From Oleispirillum naphthae (GTDB taxonomy: Bacteria; Pseudomonadota; Alphaproteobacteria; Rhodospirillales; Rhodospirillaceae): a stretch of 64,000 nucleotides of DNA. How positions within the stretch are numbered: position 1 is the stretch's first letter; each line of letters begins with the position of its first letter. The position numbers were made by a program, and so were the translations under genes. A model generated the notes under the pieces. The model searched no databases and had not been told where the DNA came from. It saw only the letters and a program-made list of their open reading frames with translations. Below are positions 42,354-49,678 of this stretch, in pieces. Location of the stretch: positions 372,001 through 436,000 of the forward strand of contig JAQAZG010000002.1 in NCBI GenBank assembly GCA_027864655.1, in the 5' to 3' direction.

Positions 42354-43322
42354 ATGGCGAAAATTCGCGCTTCCGGTGCCGATACCCAGCTGCTCGGCGC
42401 GTTCGAGACCACCTACGGCACCGCCCCCAGCGGCGCGGGCGGTGGGGTTTATCGCAAGCTGTCGTTCAAGTCCCACGCGCTGGGGTCCGAACAGCCGCTC
42501 GGCACCGATCCGCTGCTCGGCATGGGCCGCGATGCGCAGGACCCGTACTACGACGCCATCTCGGTGTCCGGCGATATCGTCGCGCCGGTCGATCTGCGGG
42601 GCATCGGCTTCTGGCTGCGCGGTCTGTTCGGTGCGCCGGTCACCACCGAGGCCGAAGGGGTGTATACCCATGTCTTCACCTCGGGCGGGGCGCTGCCTTC
42701 TCTCGCCCTTCAGGTCGGGCACATGCAGCTTTCGCCGCAGGTGCACTTCGCCCACGCGGGCGTCAAGCTCGGCTCCCTCGCGTTTCAGATGGCGCGGACC
42801 GGGGCGGTCAACGCCACCATCGCCACCATCGCCCAGGGCGAAACCTCCGCCGCGACGGCGCTGGATGCCGCGCCGCTGGAATTCGCGCTCACCCGTTTCA
42901 GCGCCGGGCGCGGCACCATCAAGCTCGACGGGTCGCAGGTGGCGGCGGTGACCGGCGGCAACCTGACCTACAGCAACAATCTGGAAGGGGTGGAAACCAT
43001 CCGCGACGACGGCAAGATCGACGGCGTGGACGAGGGCGAGGCGACCGCGACCGGCGGACTGACCGTGCGCTTCGGCCCCGATAGCCCGATTCGCGCGGCG
43101 GTGGCGGCGCAGTCCCCCGTGGCGCTGGAATACGCCTACTCGATCCCCGACACCGACTATCTGCTCAAGTTCGAACTGCCGCGCGTCTATCTGCCCAAGC
43201 CGAAAACCGAGATTTCCGGCCCCGGCGGCATCGAGGCCACCTACAACTGGCAAGCCGCCCGCGACCCGGTTGCGGGCTATCTGCTGCGGGCAACGCTGGT
43301 CAACGACGTGGATGGCTACTGA
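42354..43322 (+). CDS. Major tail tube protein
   Basis: 322 residues. Recognisable tail-tube pattern: TQLLGAFETTYGTAPSG, LGSEQPLGTDPLLGMGRDAQ, GVYTHVFTSGGALPSLALQV and a beta-rich second half (YSNNLEGVETIRDDGKIDGV). It should form the hexameric rings of the non-contractile tail. The gene ends at 43322 and overlaps, tail to tail, a minus-strand accessory gene. Confidence 0.88.
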   Translation: MAKIRASGADTQLLGAFETTYGTAPSGAGGGVYRKLSFKSHALGSEQPLGTDPLLGMGRDAQDPYYDAISVSGDIVAPVDLRGIGFWLRGLFGAPVTTEAEGVYTHVFTSGGALPSLALQVGHMQLSPQVHFAHAGVKLGSLAFQMARTGAVNATIATIAQGETSAATALDAAPLEFALTRFSAGRGTIKLDGSQVAAVTGGNLTYSNNLEGVETIRDDGKIDGVDEGEATATGGLTVRFGPDSPIRAAVAAQSPVALEYAYSIPDTDYLLKFELPRVYLPKPKTEISGPGGIEATYNWQAARDPVAGYLLRATLVNDVDGY

Positions 43323-44017
43323 GTCTGAACCGACGATGGCGAAACCGGAATCTGACCGTTTGCCAAAATGCGGAATGTAGCGTCGGGGTCGAATACCTCG
43401 CCGGTTTCGGCGAGCGCGACCAGCGTGCATTCGTGGGAGCGGAAGGTTTTCTGCCCGCTCCACGCGCGCTTGAGATCGGTTCTCGCCCGTTTCGCCTTGC
43501 CCCGGATGGTGGAGAACTCGCCGTTCGCGCTGGCGTGCTCGACGGCGACGGTGAACGTCTCGCCGCCGGTTTCGACGATCAACGAGACGCCGAAGGCGGA
43601 AACGTCCGCCTCGGCGGTGGTGCGGAGCCGCGCCGACAGTAGGCGGCCTTCGCGATTGCCGATCCACGGAATCAGTTGGTAGGTGACGGGAACCTCGAAG
43701 CCGGTGTCCGCCTCGATGGCGCGGGTGACGCTGTAGAGGTCGAAGTGGCGCATCTCGTTGCGCAGGTGGCAGAAGGCGAAGGCGAACTTCGGATACTTCT
43801 TTCCATGCAGTGACCGCACGGTGATGCGCCGCTCGGTGCTTTCGCCGCTGCGGTCGGTGTAGGCGATGTCCCATACGAGGTTGAGATTGTCGGCGAGGGT
43901 TGGGCCGGGATCGAAGCGGCGCAGCTGGGGCTCCGCGTTTTTGTTTTTTTGTTGCGTCTGGAACAAGAACCATGTGCCGATGGCGATCGCCAACACGGCC
44001 AAGAGAAGCGTGCCCAT
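43316..44017 (-). CDS. Membrane-anchored prophage protein (accessory module)
   Basis: 233 residues from ATG 44017, which has GGAG 7 bases upstream; a TTG nine codons earlier is less likely. One N-terminal anchor (TLLLAVLAIAIGTWFLF) is followed by a soluble domain (VWDIAYTDRSGESTERRITV, YPKFAFAFCHLRNEMRHFDL) resembling a WYL-type beta fold. It is the distal gene of a leftward accessory transcript inside the tail region. A superinfection-exclusion role is suggested only by the module's layout. Confidence 0.7.
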   Translation of the reverse strand: MGTLLLAVLAIAIGTWFLFQTQQKNKNAEPQLRRFDPGPTLADNLNLVWDIAYTDRSGESTERRITVRSLHGKKYPKFAFAFCHLRNEMRHFDLYSVTRAIEADTGFEVPVTYQLIPWIGNREGRLLSARLRTTAEADVSAFGVSLIVETGGETFTVAVEHASANGEFSTIRGKAKRARTDLKRAWSGQKTFRSHECTLVALAETGEVFDPDATFRILANGQIPVSPSSVQTQ

Positions 44018-44040
44018 GAATTGCTCCAATCTGGCGAGGC

Positions 44041-44316
44041 TCAATAGGGGCTGCGGACGATGTTGTCGTATTTGCCTTTGCAGACGGCGAAGCCGTCATT
44101 CCATCCTGACGCATACATCGCGTCGGAGATCGCGCGCTGAGGGTCTTTGTTGAAGCGGTAATAGATGTTACCGGCGGCGGAGTAGCCGCTGTCGCACCCG
44201 GCGGCGAAGCCTTCGCGGTAGGCGGGTGGACCGGATGGGGTGCGGTCCATCGTTGTTGCACAGGCGGCGATGGAAAGGGATGAAAGAACGACGATCAACG
44301 CTCGGCAGGTATGCAT
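44041..44316 (-). CDS. Small lipoprotein (accessory module)
   Basis: 91 residues with a lipoprotein signal peptide (MHTCRALIVVLSSLSIAAC; lipobox SIAAC). The mature part is short (AYREGFAAGCDSGYSAAGN, YASGWNDGFAVCKGKYDNIV) and has two further Cys that may form a disulfide. Phage-encoded lipoproteins often block adsorption of related phages, which would fit here but is an inference. Confidence 0.75.
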   Translation of the reverse strand: MHTCRALIVVLSSLSIAACATTMDRTPSGPPAYREGFAAGCDSGYSAAGNIYYRFNKDPQRAISDAMYASGWNDGFAVCKGKYDNIVRSPY

Positions 44317-44374
44317 GGCGGACTTTCCCCAGGTTGCGTTCCAGGGGAAGGGTCGGCTTCGCGGAGGAGTCGCG

Positions 44375-44611
44375 TCAAGGGGTTTTCTTCAACCGCACGC
44401 CGGGGCCTTCGCCGTTCTGGTCGATGAAGATGACGCCAGCGGCTTCGAGGGTAAGCCGCATTGCCGTAATCGTGGCCTTGTTTGCAGGGTTTCCTGCTTC
44501 GAAGCGAGAGATGGTGTTCCTGCTAACGCCGGACTTGAAGGCCAGCGTTTCCAGGTTCCAGTTGAGCGCCGCACGCGCCATTCGTGATTGTTCAGGCGTC
44601 ATGTTGTGCAT
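44375..44611 (-). CDS. XRE-family helix-turn-helix repressor (accessory module)
   Basis: Up to 78 residues. TPEQSRMARAALNWNLETLA followed by FKSGVSRNTISRFEAG is a clear helix-turn-helix of XRE type; the C-terminus VIFIDQNGEGPGVRL is the short tail found in single-domain chromosomal regulators. ATG 44611 and 44602 are both possible starts and lie in or beside the palindrome TTGTGCATTTTGCACAA. It should repress its own gene and the divergent operon with the antirepressor. Confidence 0.85.
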   Translation of the reverse strand: MHNMTPEQSRMARAALNWNLETLAFKSGVSRNTISRFEAGNPANKATITAMRLTLEAAGVIFIDQNGEGPGVRLKKTP

Positions 44612-44654
44612 TTTGCACAAAATGCACCTTGACGACAAATGGAATTATGCACAA
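44604..44654. promoter_or_regulatory. Operator region of the accessory immunity module
   Basis: Perfect palindrome TTGTGCA-TTT-TGCACAA at 44604-44620, a third TGCACAA at 44648-44654 and ATGCACC between them. TTGACG at 44629 is a candidate -35 for the rightward promoter. The region overlaps the repressor start and lies 34 bp before the rightward gene. Confidence 0.75.
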
Positions 44655-44687
44655 CATGGTGAAAGTTTCCAAACGGAGGCGGTAACC

Positions 44688-45053
44688 ATGTGCAATGTGG
44701 AACTGGACAAAGAACTGCGGCGGACGATGCGGGTGCAATCGGAAACCGTGCGGCTATCGGAGGATACCTCCCGCCACCTCGGCGACCGGATGGAGGGCTT
44801 TCTCGCGGCGCTGTCGTTCACCCCGGTGACGGGGGAGGCCGATGCGGCGCTGCGAGCGCATCACCTGACGGCGCTGATCGAAGGCGTGATGGAAAACCTG
44901 GAGGCGGGCGCGGCGGTGGACCCGGCGTTTCTTCGCCTCGGCTGGCGGCTGGCGGACCGGCTGACGGCGTATCTGGAAACCAGGTCCGGCGTCGGCGTCG
45001 CCACCGGGCGGCAGACGCGGGAGATGGAAGACCTGCTGCGGAGGGCCGGATGA
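44688..45053 (+). CDS. Hypothetical protein preceding the antirepressor
   Basis: 121 residues. MCNVELDKELRRTMRVQSET starts a helical protein with no recognised domain; ALRAHHLTALIEGVMENLEA and REMEDLLRRAG are helical. ATG 44688 follows GGAGGCGGTAACC. It occupies the position of Arc in the P22 immI region but shows no ribbon-helix-helix signature. It is coupled to the next gene by ATGA overlap. Confidence 0.7.
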   Translation: MCNVELDKELRRTMRVQSETVRLSEDTSRHLGDRMEGFLAALSFTPVTGEADAALRAHHLTALIEGVMENLEAGAAVDPAFLRLGWRLADRLTAYLETRSGVGVATGRQTREMEDLLRRAG

Positions 45054-45928
45054 TGGGCAACGTGATTCCGTTCGATTTCGAGGGCGCGTCGGTGCGGGTG
45101 CTGGATCGAGAGGGTTCGCCCTGGTTCGTGCTGGCGGATGTTTGCCGGGTGTTGGAGATCGCCAATCCGTCCAACGTTGCGGCGCGGCTCGACGATGACG
45201 AAAAGACGACCCTCCATAATATGGAGGGTCAGGCAGGGTGTGGCGCTCAGGTGTTCACCATCATCAACGAATCCGGTCTCTACTCGCTGGTGCTCACCAG
45301 CCGCAAGGCCTCGGCCAGGCGGTTCAAGAAGTGGGTCACCGCCGAGGTGCTGCCCGCCATCCGCCGCACCGGGCGCTACGTTCTGGCGTTGCCGAAACGG
45401 GCGGAGGATGCGGGGGACCAATGGGAACAGCCGGTCCAGGTGCTGAACACCCAAATTCGGATGATCGCCGAGGCCCGCGCGGTGTTCGGCGCTGCGGCGG
45501 CGCGGCAGTTGTGGCGGGCGAGCGGCCTTCCGCAGGTGGAGGGAGACCCGGAGGAAACGGAACTGTTCGATCCCACCGGCTGCCTCGCGCACCTGCTGCG
45601 CTATGCGGTGGGCAAGCACAACACCATCGGCGATCTGATCGACTCGGCGGTGAGCGGCGGCGATTTCGAAATTCTGGCGGAAATCGGCCTGCTGGTTTCG
45701 CCCGCCGGTCACCCCGGCAAGTTGGCGGTCGCGGAGCGCAGCGCCACCCTCTCGGCGATCTATCGCGATACGCCGTGGTGCGAGGGTGGTTGGACGGTCG
45801 GACTGATGGGCCTGCCCGGCGCGCGGAAGGTGCCCGAACTCGGTTTCAACGGTCGCAAGCGTCGTGCGGTGATGGTGCCGATGGCGTGCGTGAACGCCGT
45901 TCCCCGCTTCGAGCGGCGAACGGCCTGA
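45053..45928 (+). CDS. BRO-N domain phage antirepressor
   Basis: 291 residues. The N-terminal BRO domain is clear: FEGASVRVLDREGSPWFVLA, DVCRVLEIANPSNVAARLDD, INESGLYSLVLTSRKASARR, FKKWVTAEVLPAIRRTGRYV. The C-terminal part (residues 120-291) is an antirepressor-type domain of unknown fold. It should bind the XRE repressor or CI and inactivate it. ATG 45053 has GGAGGG 7 bases upstream; the ATG directly before (45050) is the alternative. The palindrome CCCTCCATAATATGGAGGG lies inside at 45210-45228. Confidence 0.88.
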   Translation: MGNVIPFDFEGASVRVLDREGSPWFVLADVCRVLEIANPSNVAARLDDDEKTTLHNMEGQAGCGAQVFTIINESGLYSLVLTSRKASARRFKKWVTAEVLPAIRRTGRYVLALPKRAEDAGDQWEQPVQVLNTQIRMIAEARAVFGAAAARQLWRASGLPQVEGDPEETELFDPTGCLAHLLRYAVGKHNTIGDLIDSAVSGGDFEILAEIGLLVSPAGHPGKLAVAERSATLSAIYRDTPWCEGGWTVGLMGLPGARKVPELGFNGRKRRAVMVPMACVNAVPRFERRTA

Positions 45929-45942
45929 TGGTGGAGATGACG

Positions 45943-46410
45943 ATGCCCGAACTGGTGAGTTTGGATTTGCCGACCGAGCCTTATTGGCTCGATCTGCCGC
46001 GCGGCGTGCGGGTTCGGGTGCGTCCGCTCGATACCGCAGCGATGAAGGCGGCGGAGGCGCGCAGCCAGCGCAAGGTGCGCGAACTGGTGACCCACGTCGC
46101 CGGGGTGCGCGAGGCGGGCGGAGATGTCACCGGCCTGCCGGATTTCGGCGACCCGGATATCCGCGCCGGTCTGGCGGAGGCCCTGTTCGTCGAGGCCCTG
46201 GCGGAAATCGGCATCGTCGCGTGGGAGGGCGTCAAGGCCGATCTCTCGAAGGGGTCGGCGGCGCAGTTGATGCGCAACCCCGATATCGGTCCGCCGTTCC
46301 TGGCGGCGTACCTGGCTCCGGCGGCGGCGGCGAGTGCGGAGGGAAACGGGTCCGCCGCTGGCTCCGATGGGACCTCGGGGCCGGGCGGCAATATCGCGAA
46401 GGGTGCCTGA
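45943..46410 (+). CDS. Tail assembly chaperone (gpG-like)
   Basis: 155 residues. LPTEPYWLDLPRGVRVRVRP and FGDPDIRAGLAEALFVEALA are typical of siphovirus tail chaperones that coat the tape measure during assembly. ATG 45943 has GGTGGAG at the right distance; the TGATG overlap at 45928 is an alternative start. Its 3' end overlaps, in the -1 frame, a second open frame that runs to the tape measure gene. Confidence 0.75.
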   Translation: MPELVSLDLPTEPYWLDLPRGVRVRVRPLDTAAMKAAEARSQRKVRELVTHVAGVREAGGDVTGLPDFGDPDIRAGLAEALFVEALAEIGIVAWEGVKADLSKGSAAQLMRNPDIGPPFLAAYLAPAAAASAEGNGSAAGSDGTSGPGGNIAKGA

Positions 46411-46697
46411 GCGTCGGCACCTGTTGCCCCTGTGCAGCGCGCGACCCGGAAACCGGGGAGTTGTGCCCCTATGCCGATCCGCCGCGCACGGCGGATGGGC
46501 AGGGAATGGCGGATGCGGTGACCGCTTGCGTGGGGCAGGTGGGGGTTTCGGTCCTGGGCGCGGGGGTGGACCCCGCGACGGTGTTGGCGTTGACGCGGGC
46601 GGCTGGGCGCGAAGAGCGCCGCGCCGCTTTTTTGCTGCCGTTCGCACAGGCGGGTGTGGCGCAGGCGATTGTGGAGGGGCGTGAGAATGATGACTGA
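46401..46697 (+). CDS. Chaperone extension (gpT-like), reached by -1 frameshift or separately initiated
   Basis: Up to 98 residues in the -1 frame relative to the chaperone. The region after the chaperone stop reads GTCCPCAARDPETGELCPYA, a Cys cluster well conserved in look, then MADAVTACVGQVGVSVLG. The only ATG in frame is 46506, past the Cys cluster, so initiation there would lose it. A slip of one base near AAG-GGT at 46399 would give the G-GT type fusion. I see no classical slippery heptamer, so the mechanism is unproven. Confidence 0.65.
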   Translation, partial: GCLSVGTCCPCAARDPETGELCPYADPPRTADGQGMADAVTACVGQVGVSVLGAGVDPATVLALTRAAGREERRAAFLLPFAQAGVAQAIVEGRENDD

Positions 46698-49149
46698 ACG
46701 CGACCTTGCAATCCGCCTGAGCCTCAAGGATTCCGAGGTTGTCCGTCGCGCCCTGAACGAATTGGGCGCTGATGGACAGAAGGCCCTGGCGCGGATCGAG
46801 GCGGCTTCGGCCCCGGCGTCGCGTGGTCTGCTCGCGATCAACACCGTGACCTCCAGCGCGAAAGGCGAAATCCAAGGCTATGCGAGCCGCCTGGGCATCG
46901 CCGGGGAGGCGATGTCTGCGCTCGGCCCGGCGGGCCTGATGGCGAGCGTGTCGATCGCGGCGATCAGCGCCGGTCTGGCCCATGGCGTGCGGGAGATGGA
47001 ACTCGCCGACACGTCGATGCGGCGATTGGGCTCCGTGATGAAGGCGACGGGCTATGCCTCGGGCCTGACGTCGAAACAGATTGCCGACATGGCGGACGAG
47101 ATCGAGAAATCGACGATGGCGACGGCGGAAAACGTTGTTGACGCCACGTCGGTTCTTTCGACCTTTCGTTCGGTGTCCGGCGACGCCTTCCGCCGCGCGA
47201 CGGCTCTGGCGCTCGACATGGCGACGGTGTTCGGCGGCGACATGCGTTCGTCGGCTATGCAGTTGGGCAAGGCGCTCGAGGACCCGGTCGAGGGTCTGAC
47301 CGCGTTGCGGCGTGTCGGCGTGTCGTTCACGCAGGCGCAGAAGGACATGATCTCCGCGATGGTCGAGACCGGCAACGTCGCCGGGGCGCAAGGCGTGATC
47401 CTCGACGCGCTGGAGCAGCAGGTCGGCGGTGCGTCGCGGGGCGAAGACGGCGGGGTGACCGGCGCGGCGAAGCATGCGGCGGAAGCCTGGGACGATATGC
47501 TCGAGGAGTTTGCACGCACCACGGGCGTTGGCTCGGCGGTGGCGAATGCGCTCAATGGGATCACCGAATCTCTGCGCGGACTTGGCCAGGCCGAAGATAC
47601 CTCCGCGAAACTGGCGGAGCGCGAGGCGGCGCTGGCGGAATATCAGACCAAGCTGGCGGAGCTTGAAAACAGCGGGCGCGGCTGGTCTCCGGTCGCGAAT
47701 TTCGCCCGCGCGCGAATCAGGGATATCGAGAGGGAAGTCTCGGCTCTCCGCAAACTCGACACGGCACAGAGGGAAGCCGAGGCATCGGCGCAGCGCAAGG
47801 CGGACGAAGGCCGGGCGAATGCCGAACGCACCCGCAACGCGGAGATGATGTCCGCGCGGCTGAAGACGCTGGAGGCGGAGAGGGTCAAGGGCGTTTCCGA
47901 CGCGGCGGCGAAGATCAAGACGATCGAGGATCAGCTTGCCAAGGACGTCGCGGCGGCGCAGCAGCGCGGTTCCCTCGCCGGGGTGACCCAAGCCGATGTG
48001 GACAAGGAGGTAGCTCTGCTGCGCGCGGTGGCACAGCAGAAAATCGACGCGGTGCAGAAGCCGCTGCTGGAAGCACAGAAGCGCGGGGCGGAGCAGACGG
48101 CCAAGGTGCTTGCCGACCTGCAGCGCGAGGTTGGCGGCGTCTCCGATCCGCGCACGGCGTTCGTGGATCAGAAGGTGGCGAGCCTGCCGAAGTCGGCGAC
48201 CGCAGACGAGATTGCGGATACCGCCGCGTGGGCTGGGGAACTCTACGATCTGACGGAAAGGAAGAAGGAGGACGCCAAGGCGGAAGACGAGCGCGGGCGG
48301 GCGATTGAGCGCAGTCGGCAGTTCCTTCTGCAAAACGCAGATGCTGAGACTGTATATAAGCTTCAAATTGAAGAAATTGATAAGCTCAAGGCGAATGGCG
48401 CGATCAATGATCAGGTCTACGCCTTAATGACGCAAGACGCGGAGCGCCGGAAGCTTTATGCCGCAACCGATGCGGCGAGCGGGATGAAGCGCGCTCTCCA
48501 GGAATATCAGAAGTCTGCGGCGGACTCTGCTTCCGTCGTCGAGAGCGCAGTTAAGCAATCGTTTTCTTCTATGGAGAATGCGCTCGCCACGTTTGTCACG
48601 ACGGGAAAGCTATCGTTCAGCAACTTTGCCGATTCAGTGCTGTCGGATATGGCAAGAATCATTGCAAGGCAAACGATTACCGCGCCATTGGCTTCGGGGC
48701 TCCTGAGCCTCTTCCACGAGGGCGGAGTGGTCGGGGAGCCCGGCGCGATGTCACGTGCGGTGTCGCCGCTGGTGTTCGCGGGTGCGTCGCGCTTCCACAC
48801 GGGTGGGCTGCTGCCCGGCGAGGTGCCGATCATTGCGCAGGCGGGCGAGCGCGTGTTGACCCAGGCGCAGCAGGATAACACCGCCGCCACCATCAGCGGT
48901 TTGGCGAAGATGGCGATGCAGTCCGGCGGCGGCGACCTCAAGGTGGTGAGCAACGTCTATAACAATGCCACCGGAACCGAGGCGAAAACGCAGGTCTCGC
49001 GCGGCGCGGACGGGTCGCTGCAAATCGACACCATCGTCGAAACCATCGAAGGCCGGTTGGCGAGCAACATCGGAAAAGGCCGTGGATTGGCCCCGACGCT
49101 GGAGGGCCGCTACGGCCTTTCCGCTGCGTCCGGCGCGGCGAGGGGGTGA
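46687..49149 (+). CDS. Tape measure protein
   Basis: 820 residues. The N-terminal part (LAIRLSLKDSEVVRRALNEL) leads into an alpha-helical core with TMP repeats, VSIAAISAGLAHGVREMELA and MKATGYASGLTSKQIADMAD, TATVFGGDMRSSAMQLGKAL-type segments and a long coiled coil (residues 300-560). The C-terminus carries hydrophobic segments and GLLPGEVPIIAQAGERVLTQ. It sets tail length; 820 residues predict a tail near 120 nm by the usual 1.5 angstrom per residue. ATG pair at 46687/46690. Confidence 0.93.
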   Translation: MMTERDLAIRLSLKDSEVVRRALNELGADGQKALARIEAASAPASRGLLAINTVTSSAKGEIQGYASRLGIAGEAMSALGPAGLMASVSIAAISAGLAHGVREMELADTSMRRLGSVMKATGYASGLTSKQIADMADEIEKSTMATAENVVDATSVLSTFRSVSGDAFRRATALALDMATVFGGDMRSSAMQLGKALEDPVEGLTALRRVGVSFTQAQKDMISAMVETGNVAGAQGVILDALEQQVGGASRGEDGGVTGAAKHAAEAWDDMLEEFARTTGVGSAVANALNGITESLRGLGQAEDTSAKLAEREAALAEYQTKLAELENSGRGWSPVANFARARIRDIEREVSALRKLDTAQREAEASAQRKADEGRANAERTRNAEMMSARLKTLEAERVKGVSDAAAKIKTIEDQLAKDVAAAQQRGSLAGVTQADVDKEVALLRAVAQQKIDAVQKPLLEAQKRGAEQTAKVLADLQREVGGVSDPRTAFVDQKVASLPKSATADEIADTAAWAGELYDLTERKKEDAKAEDERGRAIERSRQFLLQNADAETVYKLQIEEIDKLKANGAINDQVYALMTQDAERRKLYAATDAASGMKRALQEYQKSAADSASVVESAVKQSFSSMENALATFVTTGKLSFSNFADSVLSDMARIIARQTITAPLASGLLSLFHEGGVVGEPGAMSRAVSPLVFAGASRFHTGGLLPGEVPIIAQAGERVLTQAQQDNTAATISGLAKMAMQSGGGDLKVVSNVYNNATGTEAKTQVSRGADGSLQIDTIVETIEGRLASNIGKGRGLAPTLEGRYGLSAASGAARG

Positions 49150-49152
49150 GGC

Positions 49153-49662
49153 ATGGCGGTGGATTTGCAGTGGCCCGACAAGCTGCCGTTGCCGACCTTC
49201 GACGGCTACGGCATCGATCCGCAGGACGGCGTTCTGCGCACCGATATGACCCAGGGTCCGGCGCGGCAGCGGGTGCAATACACCTCGGTGCCGGAACAGG
49301 TTTCCGTGCGGTGGCGGCTCACGCAGTGGCAGTACGCGCTGTTCCGGGCCTGGTACAAATTCAAGGGCGAGCGCGGGGCGGAGTGGTTCGGCATCACGTT
49401 GCTGACCGGCCTCGGCATGGTCGAACACGAGGCGCGCTTCACCGGGTCCGGTGGGAAGCCGTTTTCGGCCAAGCCGAAACGCGGCGGCAAGGGCGACGGC
49501 GTGACGTGGATCGTCACCGCGACGCTGGAGGTCCGGGAAAGCCCGGACCTGTCCGAAGAGGTGTTGGATCTCGCTTTGACCGAGGACATGGATGGGCTGA
49601 TCGCCGCGATGGCGGGGGTCGGCACGCTGGCGAATATCGTGTGGCCGGATCTCGCGGCCTGA
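49153..49662 (+). CDS. Distal tail-associated protein
   Basis: 169 residues, beta-rich: DKLPLPTFDGYGIDPQDGVL, RVQYTSVPEQVSVRWRLTQW and YKFKGERGAEWFGITLL. It follows the tape measure by 3 bp, the position of lambda gpM-type minor tail proteins. Name by synteny and pattern only. Confidence 0.7.
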   Translation: MAVDLQWPDKLPLPTFDGYGIDPQDGVLRTDMTQGPARQRVQYTSVPEQVSVRWRLTQWQYALFRAWYKFKGERGAEWFGITLLTGLGMVEHEARFTGSGGKPFSAKPKRGGKGDGVTWIVTATLEVRESPDLSEEVLDLALTEDMDGLIAAMAGVGTLANIVWPDLAA

Positions 49663-49678
49663 GAAAAAGGGGAACGGC

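Noticed and set aside
45210-45228. Second replication origin at the CCCTCCATAATATGGAGGG palindrome
   Set aside because: A single palindrome within a conserved coding segment of the BRO domain; could be coincidence of codon choice.
45760-48366. Open frame of 868 codons on the minus strand across the tape measure gene
   Set aside because: Shadow; the plus-strand tape measure has coiled-coil and tail motifs and coupled neighbours.
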